Shown here one piece after another: positions 5,998-12,048 of a DNA stretch of 12,048 nucleotides (within the stretch, counting starts at the first letter, position 1; every line of letters begins with the position of its first letter). The stretch is from positions 1 through 12,048 of the forward strand of contig UQQZ01000076.1 of the NCBI GenBank assembly GCA_900543305.1, given 5' to 3'. Both the position numbers and the translations under genes were made by a program. Below the pieces are notes generated by a model, which was given only the letters and a program-made list of their open reading frames with translations, searched no databases and was not told the DNA's origin. The stretch comes from an uncultured Oscillospiraceae bacterium. Its GTDB lineage: Bacteria; Bacillota; Clostridia; Oscillospirales; Acutalibacteraceae.

Positions 5998-6722
5998 GAA
6001 AACACCGCCTCCCTCTTGGCACAGGCGTCACAGTGGATATTCCCTGCCATCAGACCAGGCAGGACCTCTTTGGCAGGTCCCATCTGCTGCAGGGTTCCCC
6101 CGGAAATGACTACCAGCTCGTCCGCAATTTCCAGGATTCTCTCTTGGTGAGAAATAATGATCAAAGTCCCGTGGAGTTTTCCACGCATGCTCTGGAATAC
6201 ATCGATCAGGTTGGTAAAGCTCCACAGGTCAATGCCCGCTTCGGGCTCGTCAAACAGGGATAGCTTGGTGTGACGGGCCAATACCGTGGCAATCTCAATC
6301 CGCTTGATTTCGCCCCCGGACAAGGTGGCATCCACCTCCCGGTCAATATACTCCCGGCCGCACAGGCCCACCCGGCTCAGCATTTCACACAGCTTGTCTG
6401 TGGAAAGCTTCTGGCCCGCCGAAAGCTCCAACAGCCTGCGCACGGTAAATCCCTTAAACCGCACCGGCTGCTGAAAGGCAAAACTGACCCCGGCTCGGGC
6501 CCGCTGGGTCACATCCAGCTCCGTAATGTCCTGTCCATCCAAAAAAATCTTGCCGCTGTCCGGCGTCTCAATTCCAGCGATGATCTTGGCCAAGGTGGTC
6601 TTGCCGCCTCCATTGGGGCCGGTGATCACCGTCAACTTTCCTTCCGGAATGGTGAGGCTCACGTCCCGCAGCACCTGACTGCCCCCAGGGGCCGTCCAGG
6701 AAATATGTTGCAGTTCCAGCAT
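5994..6722 (-). CDS. SufC-like ABC ATPase (SmsC-like) with a C-terminal CxxC
   Basis: This is a 242-residue soluble ABC ATPase, partner of the SufB-like protein. Motifs are Walker A GPNGGGKTT (35-43), the Q-loop FAFQQP (81-86), the signature LSGGEIKR (134-141), Walker B SLFDEPEAGID (155-165) and the H-loop histidine at 192. SufC relatives hydrolyse ATP to open the SufB/D scaffold for cluster assembly rather than to drive transport; no membrane partner is encoded here, which supports that reading. The tail ends HCDACAKREAVFS, with a Cys-x-x-Cys at 231-234 just before the C-terminus. To my knowledge this is absent from E. coli SufC. The ATG at 6722 follows GAAAGGAGAAGG by 4 bases; an in-frame start at 6755 would lack a ribosome binding site and would fall at the leader hairpin. 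Confidence 0.9.
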   Translation of the reverse strand: MLELQHISWTAPGGSQVLRDVSLTIPEGKLTVITGPNGGGKTTLAKIIAGIETPDSGKIFLDGQDITELDVTQRARAGVSFAFQQPVRFKGFTVRRLLELSAGQKLSTDKLCEMLSRVGLCGREYIDREVDATLSGGEIKRIEIATVLARHTKLSLFDEPEAGIDLWSFTNLIDVFQSMRGKLHGTLIIISHQERILEIADELVVISGGTLQQMGPAKEVLPGLMAGNIHCDACAKREAVFS

Positions 6723-6755
6723 AATGCCTTCTCCTTTCAGTCTTTTCCGGAACAC

Positions 6756-6789
6756 AGCCTGGCCGCTTTTCTTCGAAAAACGCCAGGCT
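6756..6789 (-). other. Hairpin in the leader of the SufC/SufB-like operon
   Basis: AGCCTGGC (6756-6763) and GCCAGGCT (6782-6789) form a perfect 8-bp outer stem, with an inner TTTTC-GAA-GAAAA stem. Neither strand has a U run after it, so it is unlikely to be a plain terminator for the ATPase gene. It lies about 30 bases upstream of the SufC-like start, within the predicted transcript from the promoter at 6820-6848. A role as a leader regulatory or stability element is inferred. Confidence 0.5.
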
Positions 6790-6819
6790 GGCCCTTCCCC
6801 TTATTAGGGTTCCCACAGT

Positions 6820-6848
6820 ATTGTAAATTATTTTCTGCCCGCTTGCAA
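6820..6848 (-). promoter_or_regulatory. Promoter of the SufC/SufB-like operon
   Basis: On the - strand, TTGCAA (6848-6843) is followed by exactly 17 bases and TACAAT (6825-6820). The -35 matches four of six bases and the -10 five of six. It overlaps the last codons and stop of the metal ATPase gene, so the Fe-S module can be expressed independently of it. The transcript would have a leader of about 90 nt including the hairpin at 6756-6789. Confidence 0.6.
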
Positions 6849-8690
6849 GGCCCGGGAGGCATTTATTACGGCAATTACCGTCACTCCCACGTCCGCAAAT
6901 ACCGCTTCCCACATGTTTGCCAAGCCAAATGGGGTCAGCAAAAGCACCAGCACCTTGACCCCTAGGGCAAAAACAATATTCTGCCGGACAATCCGAAGGG
7001 TTCGCCGGGAAATCTCCATGGCCTTGGCAATCTTGGAAGGCTTGTCGTCCATGAGCACCACATCCGCGGCTTCAATGGCAGCATCACTGCCTAGAGCCCC
7101 CATGGCGATGCCGATATCCGCCCGCGACAGCACCGGCGCATCGTTGATGCCATCCCCTACAAAGACCAGTTTTCCTTTGGGAGATTTTTCCCGGAGCAGC
7201 TCTTCCACCTTTTCCACCTTATCGCCTGGAAGCAACTGGGTGTAGACTCGGTCCAGACCCAGGTCCCGTGCCACACTTTCGCCCACAGCTTTGGCATCTC
7301 CTGTAAGCATGACAGTTTCCTTGATCCCCTGAGCTTTCAGGGCGGCAATTGCTTCTTTGGCGTCAGGTTTTACCTCATCGGAAATGACGATGTGACCTGC
7401 GTACACGCCCTCCACCGCCACATGGACCGTGGTCCCCACCCGGTGGCAGGGATGCCATTTCACGCCGATTTCCTCCATCAGCTTGTCATTGCCGGCGCAG
7501 ACAGTCTTTCCATCCACCTGGGCACGCACCCCCCGGCCGGAAAGCTCTTCCACCTGGCCGATGCGGGAAGCGTCCAGCTCCTTCCCGTATGCCTCTTTCA
7601 GGGAACGGGAAATGGGATGATCCGAATAGCTCTCTGCCAAAGCGGCCAACTCCAAAAGGGCGCTTTCGGAATATTGTTCCGGGTGGATAGCCGTCACATT
7701 GAAGACCCCTTTGGTGAGGGTACCAGTTTTGTCAAAGACCACCAATTCTGTCTGGGCCAGCACTTCCAGATAGTTGCCGCCTTTGACAAGAATTCCTTGA
7801 CGGGACGCTCCCCCAATGCCCCCGAAGAAGCTCAGAGGCACGGAAATCACCAGAGCACAGGGACAGGATACCACCAGGAAAATCAGGGCCTTTTCCACCC
7901 AGCCTGCCCATCCTCCCACAAACAGCGGGGGGACCACTGCCAAAATCACCGCGCAGAGCACTACGATAGGCGTGTAATACCGGGCAAATTTGGTGATGAA
8001 GTGCTCCGCCTTGGCCTTTTTACTGCTGGAGTTTTCCACCAGGTCCAGAATCTTTGCCACCGTGGACTCCTCATACACCTTGGTCACCTGGACACGCAGC
8101 AGGCCGCTCTGGTTGATACAGCCGCTGATCACATCGTCTCCCGGTTCCACTTGGCGAGGCAGGGATTCTCCCGTCAGGGCGGAGGTGTTCACTTGGGAAG
8201 TACCTTCCAGCACCACTCCATCCAGGGGAACTTTTTCCCCGGCTTTGATGGTGATCACATCCCCCACGGAAACTTCCTCCGGATCCACCTGGACCAATTT
8301 TCCATCCCGCTCCACGTTGGCGTAATCGGGACGGATGTCCATGAGAGCGGAAATGGATTTCCGGGATTTTCCCACTGCATAGCTTTGGAACAACTCCCCT
8401 ACCTGGTAGAACACCATGACAAATACCGCTTCGGGATATTCCCCTTCTCCAAAGAATCCCGTACAGAAGGCGCCCACTGTGGCCAACGCCATGAGGAAGT
8501 TTTCATCAAACACCTGCCCATGAGCAATGTTCCGAATGGCCTTCCACAGCACATCCCATCCCACTACAAAATAGGCCGGCAAAAACAGGGCGAACCGCCA
8601 GACCCCTTCATAGGGCACCAAAACTGCCGCGATCAACAGCACCACGCTGATCCCAATGCGAATTGTCATTTTCTTCTGTTTCCTGGTCAT
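6828..8690 (-). CDS. Zn/Cd/Pb-translocating P1B-type ATPase (ZntA/CadA-like)
   Basis: This is a 620-residue membrane metal-efflux pump. Numbered from the ATG at 8690, it shows the actuator motif TGES (173-176), the metal-binding CPC of SCPCALVIS (276-278), the phosphorylation site DKTGT (Asp320), the nucleotide-binding HP (358-359) and the hinge GDGIND (512-517). Lys579 in GVKVLVL and Asp600 in FADVGVT are the last-helix signature of the P1B-2 class (Zn2+, Cd2+, Pb2+), distinguishing it from copper pumps. The N-terminal heavy-metal-associated domain usual in ZntA/CadA is absent; a separate gene just upstream encodes one. The ATG at 8690 has AAGGACTTGAGGG in front. A TTG at 8711 would add seven residues and is a weaker choice. 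The upstream sensor gene suggests induction by metal excess. Confidence 0.93.
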   Translation of the reverse strand: MTRKQKKMTIRIGISVVLLIAAVLVPYEGVWRFALFLPAYFVVGWDVLWKAIRNIAHGQVFDENFLMALATVGAFCTGFFGEGEYPEAVFVMVFYQVGELFQSYAVGKSRKSISALMDIRPDYANVERDGKLVQVDPEEVSVGDVITIKAGEKVPLDGVVLEGTSQVNTSALTGESLPRQVEPGDDVISGCINQSGLLRVQVTKVYEESTVAKILDLVENSSSKKAKAEHFITKFARYYTPIVVLCAVILAVVPPLFVGGWAGWVEKALIFLVVSCPCALVISVPLSFFGGIGGASRQGILVKGGNYLEVLAQTELVVFDKTGTLTKGVFNVTAIHPEQYSESALLELAALAESYSDHPISRSLKEAYGKELDASRIGQVEELSGRGVRAQVDGKTVCAGNDKLMEEIGVKWHPCHRVGTTVHVAVEGVYAGHIVISDEVKPDAKEAIAALKAQGIKETVMLTGDAKAVGESVARDLGLDRVYTQLLPGDKVEKVEELLREKSPKGKLVFVGDGINDAPVLSRADIGIAMGALGSDAAIEAADVVLMDDKPSKIAKAMEISRRTLRIVRQNIVFALGVKVLVLLLTPFGLANMWEAVFADVGVTVIAVINASRALQAGRK

Positions 8691-8755
8691 AACCCTCAAG
8701 TCCTTTTTCAATAATCTCTTTTTTCTTTGTCGGAAAAGCCCTTTCTCTGAACCCC

Positions 8756-8974
8756 TTACAACTGGATCTCGCAGTCCGGCTCCACCTTCTTGCAGGTTTT
8801 GACCACTTTTTTGAGAATTTCATCCAAACGGTTTTCGTCTGCCTCCAACGTGAGTTTCTGGGTCAGAAAACTCACATTGGCATCGGTCACGCCATCAATT
8901 TTCTTGATGGCATTTTCCATCTTGGCAGCACAGTTGGCACAGTCCAGGTCTGTAAGTTTGTAAGTCTTTTTCAT
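8756..8974 (-). CDS. Heavy-metal-associated (HMA) domain protein, metallochaperone-like
   Basis: This is a 72-residue soluble protein consisting of one HMA (MerP/Atx1-like) domain. It carries the metal site LDCANCAAK (Cys12 and Cys15), the helix MENAIKKIDGV, strand residues DANVSFLTQKLTLEA, and the closing EPDCEIQL. Two further cysteines (Cys61 and Cys68) near the C-terminus are unusual for a simple Atx1-type chaperone. It most likely delivers metal to, or regulates, the ATPase encoded next, replacing the missing N-terminal domain of that pump. The ATG at 8974 follows AAAGGAG by 9 bases. A second in-frame ATG at 9004, with GGGAGG 5 bases upstream, would add ten residues (MKYTAKELIA), but that site is inside a hairpin. 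It is the second gene of the sensor-HMA-ATPase operon. Confidence 0.9.
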   Translation of the reverse strand: MKKTYKLTDLDCANCAAKMENAIKKIDGVTDANVSFLTQKLTLEADENRLDEILKKVVKTCKKVEPDCEIQL

Positions 8975-9009
8975 GGCGATGAGCTCCTTTGCAGTGTATT
9001 TCATTTCAT

Positions 9010-9024
9010 CCTCCCACCGGGAGG
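9010..9024 (-). other. Intercistronic hairpin between the metal sensor and HMA genes
   Basis: CCTCCC-GGT-GGGAGG on the - strand is a perfect 6-bp stem with a three-base loop and no U run. The 3' arm GGGAGG is itself a good ribosome binding site for the alternative ATG at 9004, so the hairpin would hide that site and favour initiation at 8974. It may also act as an RNA processing or stability element. Confidence 0.45.
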
Positions 9025-9030
9025 TATTGT

Positions 9031-9393
9031 TCATTCGGTGATATGATCCATGCCCTGGCCTAGAATGGTCCGCACATGGCTGTCCGCCAAAGAGTAGAAA
9101 ACGGTCTTTCCTTCCCGGCGGTATTTGACCAACTTGCTCTTCTTGAGCACCTGCAACTGATGGGAAATGGCCGACTGCGTCATACCCAACAGCTGGGCAA
9201 TATCGCATACACACATCTCCGACTCAAAAAGCACATAGAGAATCTTGATCCGGGTGGAATCCCCAAAAATCTTGAACAGCTCCGCCAGATCAAACAAAGT
9301 CTCCTCTTGGGGCATTTCCCGGTTGACCCGGTCCACAATCTCCTGGTGCACAAACATGAACTCGCATCCGGGGGCATTTTTTTGTTCCGGCAT
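9031..9393 (-). CDS. ArsR/SmtB-family metal-sensing repressor (CadC/SmtB-like)
   Basis: This 120-residue winged-helix repressor releases DNA when it binds metal. After an N-terminal arm (residues 1-30) come LFKIFGDSTRIKIL, EMCVCDIAQLLGMTQSAISHQLQVLKKSKLV (helix-turn-helix) and a wing, KYRREGKTVFYSL. Two metal sites can be read. The CVC pair of helix 3, with Cys10 and His16 in the N-terminal arm, resembles the alpha3N site of CadC/SmtB. DSHVRTILGQGMDHITE gives Asp, His, His and Glu at relative positions 0, 2, 13 and 16, matching the alpha5 zinc site of SmtB exactly. AAAGGATG lies upstream of the ATG. It heads an operon with the HMA protein and ATPase, so Zn, Cd or Pb are the likely inducers. 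A palindromic operator covers its promoter region. Confidence 0.93.
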   Translation of the reverse strand: MPEQKNAPGCEFMFVHQEIVDRVNREMPQEETLFDLAELFKIFGDSTRIKILYVLFESEMCVCDIAQLLGMTQSAISHQLQVLKKSKLVKYRREGKTVFYSLADSHVRTILGQGMDHITE

Positions 9394-9410
9394 TTTTCAA
9401 ACATCCTTTC

Positions 9411-9430
9411 ATATGAGCGATTGTTCATTT
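9411..9430. promoter_or_regulatory. Probable operator of the ArsR/SmtB-type repressor
   Basis: This is an imperfect palindrome, ATATGAGCGA / TTGTTCATTT, centred at 9420/9421, with seven of ten positions symmetric. It resembles the TGAACA-type 12-2-12 sites bound by SmtB, CadC and CzrA relatives. It starts directly downstream of the -10 box and would cover the transcription start, as expected for a repressor site. Confidence 0.6.
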
Positions 9431-9432
9431 AT

Positions 9433-9461
9433 AGTATATTCAAAGCCCGACAGGATGTCAA
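9433..9461 (-). promoter_or_regulatory. Near-consensus promoter of the metal-resistance operon
   Basis: On the - strand, a perfect TTGACA (9461-9456) is followed by a 17-base spacer and TATACT (9438-9433). It drives the sensor, HMA and ATPase genes. The -35 box lies in the loop of the hairpin at 9442-9477, and the operator at 9411-9430 adjoins the -10. Confidence 0.85.
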
Positions 9462-9481
9462 GTACCTGCCGGGCTTTTTTT
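9442..9481 (-). terminator. Terminator of the GH31 gene, overlapping the next promoter
   Basis: A 13-bp stem is formed by AAAGCCCGACAGG (9442-9454) and CCTGCCGGGCTTT (9465-9477). The single imperfect pair is a G-U wobble in the - strand RNA but an A-C mismatch in the + strand RNA, which favours use on the - strand, 9-50 bases after the GH31 stop. However, the long T run (9475-9481) lies on the + strand side, and the - strand tract is only TTTGAAT, so leftward termination may be leaky. The loop and lower stem contain the -35 of the metal operon. Confidence 0.65.
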
Positions 9482-9489
9482 AGCATATC

Positions 9490-11505
9490 TTAGATATTTT
9501 CTTGAAACAGTGGCAACAGTTCCTCATTCCAGGTAAACACAGGAATCTGGGAAAGGGGCGCTTCTACCGTAACCGTCTGTCCCCCTTCATACTGGGTGCC
9601 GGTCCATACATGGGTCCAAGTCTTTCCCTGAGGCAAGTATACCTGACGCTGCCGCTGATTTTCCCAGAGGACAGGGGCCACCAACAGCTCCGGCCCAAAG
9701 CAGTATTGATCCTCACAGGTCCAGGCTGCGGAATCCTGGGGGAAATCGTAAAACAGGGGACGCATCACCGGGGTGCCCTTTTCGTGAGCTGCCTCCATCT
9801 GCCGGGCAATGTAAGGTCGCATCCGCTCCCGGAGGAACAGGTATTTCTTGCAGATTTCGTAATCCTCTTCCCCGAAACACCAGACCTCATTGGGGGCGCC
9901 GGACCGGCAGGTAGCTCCCCCGGTGGTTCCCTGCTGAGGCTGCTGGGGGACTCGGTCTCCGTGAAGCCGCATCACCGGACAGAAAGCGCCATATTCAAAC
10001 CAGCGGGCAAGCAGCTCTTGGAATGCAGGATCCCGGGGATCTCCCCCGTGGAATCCCCCGATGTCCGTGGTAAACCAGGGAATGCCTGCCAGTCCCATAT
10101 TGAGGCCCGCGGCAAACTGATTGCGAAGGCTGGCAAAACTGGAATGGATATCTCCCGACCAGACCAGGGCTCCATATTTCTGGGAACCCGCCCAAGCGCA
10201 TCGGAGCAAGTTGATGATGTTCTCCTGACCTTCCTCTTTCATGCCATCAAAAAAGGCCTTGGCGTAAAAAACTGGAAAACTGTTCCCGATTTGGGTATTG
10301 GGGCCCAAATAATAACGGTAGTTGTCAAAATCGTAAACACCATACTCCGGTTCCGCTTCGTCCAACCAGAAAATACGGATTCCCTTATCGTAATAGTTCT
10401 CCTTCACTGCCTGCCACACATAGGCTCTGGCCTCCGGGTTGGTGGCATCAAAATGGAGGGTGTTTCCCTGAAAATCCATGGAAATCCGCATGCCCCGGTC
10501 TGTGCGGATCAGGTACCCTTTTTCCAGCATCTCCTGGTACCGGTCGCAACGCTTGTCCACCGTGGGCCAAATGGATACCATCAACTGGATTCCCATGTCT
10601 TGCAGTTCTCGGATCATCCCATCCGGATCTGGCCAGTAGGTGGGATCAAATTTCCAGTCTCCCTGCAAGGGCCAGTGGAAAAAGTCCACCACAATCACGG
10701 AAATGGGCAACCCCCGTCTCTTGTATTCTCGGGCTACGGACAGGAGTTCCTCTTGGGTCTGGTACCGGAGCTTGCACTGCCAGAACCCCATGGCGAAGTC
10801 CGGCATCATGGGCACCTTACCCGATACGGACGCATATTGCTCCTCAATCTCGCTGGGAGTATCTCCCGCCGTCACCCAATAATCCAGAAGATCTGTGGAA
10901 ACCGCCTCCAGGGACAGGATGTTTTTCCCGAAAACGGCCCGGCCCACTGCCGGGTTGTTCCACAGAAACCCATATCCCCGAGAAGACAGGAAAAAGGGCA
11001 CGCTGGCCTGAGAATTTCGCTGGGCCATCTCCAAGTCTGTTCCCTTCAGATTCAAATAAGGCTGCTGATACTGGCCCATGCCGTAAATGCGCTCCTCTGG
11101 ATCCAGTGACTCAAACCGTGCCGTAAGCTGATACCCTCCGTTTAAAATAGGCCGAAATTCCCGGGCTTCCACCTCCAGGGCGCTGCAGTTCTCTGCAAAG
11201 AGATCTTTGCGGTTGCGGCTGTATTCTCGGAGCAGTTCTTTCCCCTGGGAATTGTAAACCTTCAGCCAGCCGCTGCGCTCCATGACTGCGCGGATTTTCC
11301 CGTTGGCAATTTCTCCCCGTCCTTCCTCCAGGGTAACCTGAGCCTGGTGGGACACGGGTTCCGTCAAAGCCCACGGACGTTCCGGCATGGGATGCACTTT
11401 ACAGGCCCGGACCCGCAAGCTATTTTCTCCCCAAGGCTCGATCCGAACTTCTTCCCCATCATACCGGTAGACCAAGGCATTTTCCTCTTGCTGTAAGATA
11501 GCCAT
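9490..11505 (-). CDS. Glycoside hydrolase family 31 (alpha-xylosidase/alpha-glucosidase-like)
   Basis: This is a 671-residue retaining alpha-glycosidase. No signal peptide is present, so it probably acts in the cytoplasm on imported oligosaccharides. Residues 1-230 form the N-terminal beta-sandwich. The catalytic barrel follows, with VVDFFHWPLQGDWKFDP (272-288), WPTVD (313-317), the nucleophile Asp382 in FWLDEAEPE (379-387) and the acid/base Asp452 in WSGDIHSSF (449-457), then RLHGDR. The WLDEAEPE form and the VVDFFHWPxQGD loop suggest alpha-xylosidase-type enzymes rather than the WxDMNE alpha-glucosidases, but substrate is uncertain. The ATG at 11505 follows GGGGAGGTGG by 4 bases. The open frame continues upstream to 11712, but across the predicted promoter and without a plausible protein. 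It seems to be a single-gene unit; no sugar transporter is adjacent within the window. Confidence 0.92.
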   Translation of the reverse strand: MAILQQEENALVYRYDGEEVRIEPWGENSLRVRACKVHPMPERPWALTEPVSHQAQVTLEEGRGEIANGKIRAVMERSGWLKVYNSQGKELLREYSRNRKDLFAENCSALEVEAREFRPILNGGYQLTARFESLDPEERIYGMGQYQQPYLNLKGTDLEMAQRNSQASVPFFLSSRGYGFLWNNPAVGRAVFGKNILSLEAVSTDLLDYWVTAGDTPSEIEEQYASVSGKVPMMPDFAMGFWQCKLRYQTQEELLSVAREYKRRGLPISVIVVDFFHWPLQGDWKFDPTYWPDPDGMIRELQDMGIQLMVSIWPTVDKRCDRYQEMLEKGYLIRTDRGMRISMDFQGNTLHFDATNPEARAYVWQAVKENYYDKGIRIFWLDEAEPEYGVYDFDNYRYYLGPNTQIGNSFPVFYAKAFFDGMKEEGQENIINLLRCAWAGSQKYGALVWSGDIHSSFASLRNQFAAGLNMGLAGIPWFTTDIGGFHGGDPRDPAFQELLARWFEYGAFCPVMRLHGDRVPQQPQQGTTGGATCRSGAPNEVWCFGEEDYEICKKYLFLRERMRPYIARQMEAAHEKGTPVMRPLFYDFPQDSAAWTCEDQYCFGPELLVAPVLWENQRQRQVYLPQGKTWTHVWTGTQYEGGQTVTVEAPLSQIPVFTWNEELLPLFQENI

Positions 11506-11541
11506 CAAGCCACCTCCCCTATGTTTTATGGATCTGGCTTG

Positions 11542-11570
11542 ATTGTAGCACACCTGGTTCCTCCACGCAA
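11542..11570 (-). promoter_or_regulatory. Promoter of the GH31 gene
   Basis: On the - strand, TTGCGT (11570-11565), a 17-base spacer and TACAAT (11547-11542) are seen, with an extended -10 TGC immediately before. It lies between the terminator at 11592-11621 and the GH31 start at 11505, giving a short leader of about 30 nt. I saw no clear catabolite-repression (cre) site. Confidence 0.6.
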
Positions 11571-11591
11571 TCGGTGGGTTCCGGATCCAAC

Positions 11592-11621
11592 AAAAAAAGC
11601 TGTTGCTCACGCAGCAGCTTT
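11592..11621 (-). terminator. Terminator downstream of the amino-acid ABC ATPase gene
   Basis: On the - strand AGCTGCTGC and GCAACAGCT form a 9-bp stem with one mismatch and a TGAG-type four-base loop, followed by seven Ts. It lies about 118 bases beyond the ATPase stop at 11740. The stretch 11622-11739 between them shows no supportable gene. Confidence 0.75.
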
Positions 11622-11739
11622 CCTGTTTTCTTGAGAGAGACGGGATCCCATGGTGTGCCGGAGAAGGCGGGACCTTCTTCATCCTGGCGGAACCCTCCAC
11701 AAACCAGGCCATCCTCCGGGATCATTCTATTTGGGAAGG

Positions 11740-12048
11740 TCAATGCTCGGCGTACCGGGACAGGAACCGCTTGGTCCGTTCCTGTCGGGGATGTTCGATC
11801 ACCTGCCGGGCCTCCCCTTGCTCCACGATCACGCCGCTGTCCATAAAGATCACCTGATCCGCCACGTCCCGGGCAAAGGTCATCTCGTGTGTGACAATGA
11901 TCATGGTGGTCTTCTGTTCCGCCAGGGAACGGATCACCTTCAGCACTTCCCCTGTAAGCTCCGGATCCAGGGCAGAAGTGGGTTCGTCAAAACAGAGAAT
12001 ATCCGGTGACAATGCCAGGGCCCGGGCAATGGCCACCCGCTGCTGCTG
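11740..12048 (-). CDS. Amino-acid ABC transporter ATP-binding protein, partial (GlnQ/HisP-like)
   Basis: Only the C-terminal 102 residues lie in the window; the gene continues off the right edge, so Walker A and the start are not visible. The fragment begins at the end of the signature motif (QQQRVAIARAL). It continues with Walker B ILCFDEPTSALDPEL and the H-loop MIIVTHEMTFARDVADQVIFM, and ends DSGVIVEQGEARQVIEHPRQERTKRFLSRY. The VTHEM-xFAR and ADxVIFMD-G pattern and the short ending EHPxxERTKxFLxR are typical of polar amino-acid uptake ATPases, which work with a two-subunit permease and a substrate-binding lipoprotein. Those partners would lie upstream, outside the window. The amino acid carried cannot be told. 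Confidence 0.92.
   Translation of the reverse strand, partial: QQQRVAIARALALSPDILCFDEPTSALDPELTGEVLKVIRSLAEQKTTMIIVTHEMTFARDVADQVIFMDSGVIVEQGEARQVIEHPRQERTKRFLSRYAEH

Noticed and set aside
5041..6150. Long + strand open frame (369 codons) opposite the SufB-like gene
   Set aside because: It is antisense to a well-conserved gene, begins inside a terminator and its product has low-complexity, unfamiliar sequence; a shadow frame.
7392..8714. Long + strand open frame (440 codons) opposite the metal ATPase
   Set aside because: His/Gln-rich translation typical of the antisense of a GC-biased gene; the - strand carries all P-type ATPase motifs.
9502..11109. Long + strand open frame (535 codons) opposite the GH31 gene
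   Set aside because: Antisense shadow of a gene with intact catalytic motifs; no start signal or recognisable domain.
11506..11712. N-terminal extension of the GH31 frame up to 11712
   Set aside because: The extension crosses the promoter at 11542-11570 and is of odd composition; the ATG at 11505 has a strong ribosome binding site and starts a normal GH31 N-terminus.
11519..11743. A 74-codon open frame overlapping the ABC ATPase stop by TTGA
   Set aside because: It starts with TTG, runs through the predicted terminator (11592-11621) and the GH31 promoter, and the product has no recognisable features.

Overview
The window looks like a chromosomal stretch of a Firmicute of class Clostridia, probably an Oscillospiraceae-like gut anaerobe. 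The reasons are the strong AGGAGG-type ribosome binding sites, sigma-A-like promoters (TTGACA-17-TATACT), moderately GC-rich coding DNA with AT-rich intergenic patches, a YtrA-type GntR regulator with its ABC transporter, a DUF6054-like protein, and a two-gene SufC/SufB-type Fe-S module instead of a full suf operon. The genus cannot be fixed from sequence reading alone. No tRNA, rRNA, CRISPR array, insertion sequence or phage gene was seen.

Left half, + strand. Positions 1-269 hold a hairpin terminator, a promoter whose -10 box lies inside a perfect palindrome, and an unusual GC-rich structured leader. An operon follows (270-2164): a YtrA-type GntR repressor, an ABC ATPase and a six-helix ABC-2 permease, probably a drug- or envelope-stress-responsive exporter. 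A strong terminator separates it from a second unit (promoter about 2235-2263): dCTP deaminase, an APH-fold small-molecule kinase and an EamA/DMT transporter, joined by a 4-bp overlap and a 1-base gap. A DUF6054-like protein follows. A bidirectional terminator (5022-5059) ends the rightward block.

Right half, - strand, read right to left. The 3' end of a polar-amino-acid-type ABC ATPase (off the right edge) and its terminator come first. Then comes a GH31 alpha-glycosidase with its own promoter. Next is a metal-resistance operon: an ArsR/SmtB-CadC sensor, a 72-residue HMA metal-binding protein and a P1B-2-type Zn/Cd/Pb ATPase, behind a near-consensus promoter and a palindromic operator. Last is a sufC-like/sufB-like pair (5080-6722), expressed from a promoter that overlaps the end of the ATPase gene.

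No clearly new multi-gene system can be demonstrated. The parts most worth a second look are the leader at 130-269 with its repeated loop motif, the minimal SufCB-type module whose ATPase ends in a Cys-x-x-Cys tail, the metal operon's promoter nested inside the preceding terminator hairpin, and the coupled dCTP deaminase-kinase-transporter unit of unknown substrate.
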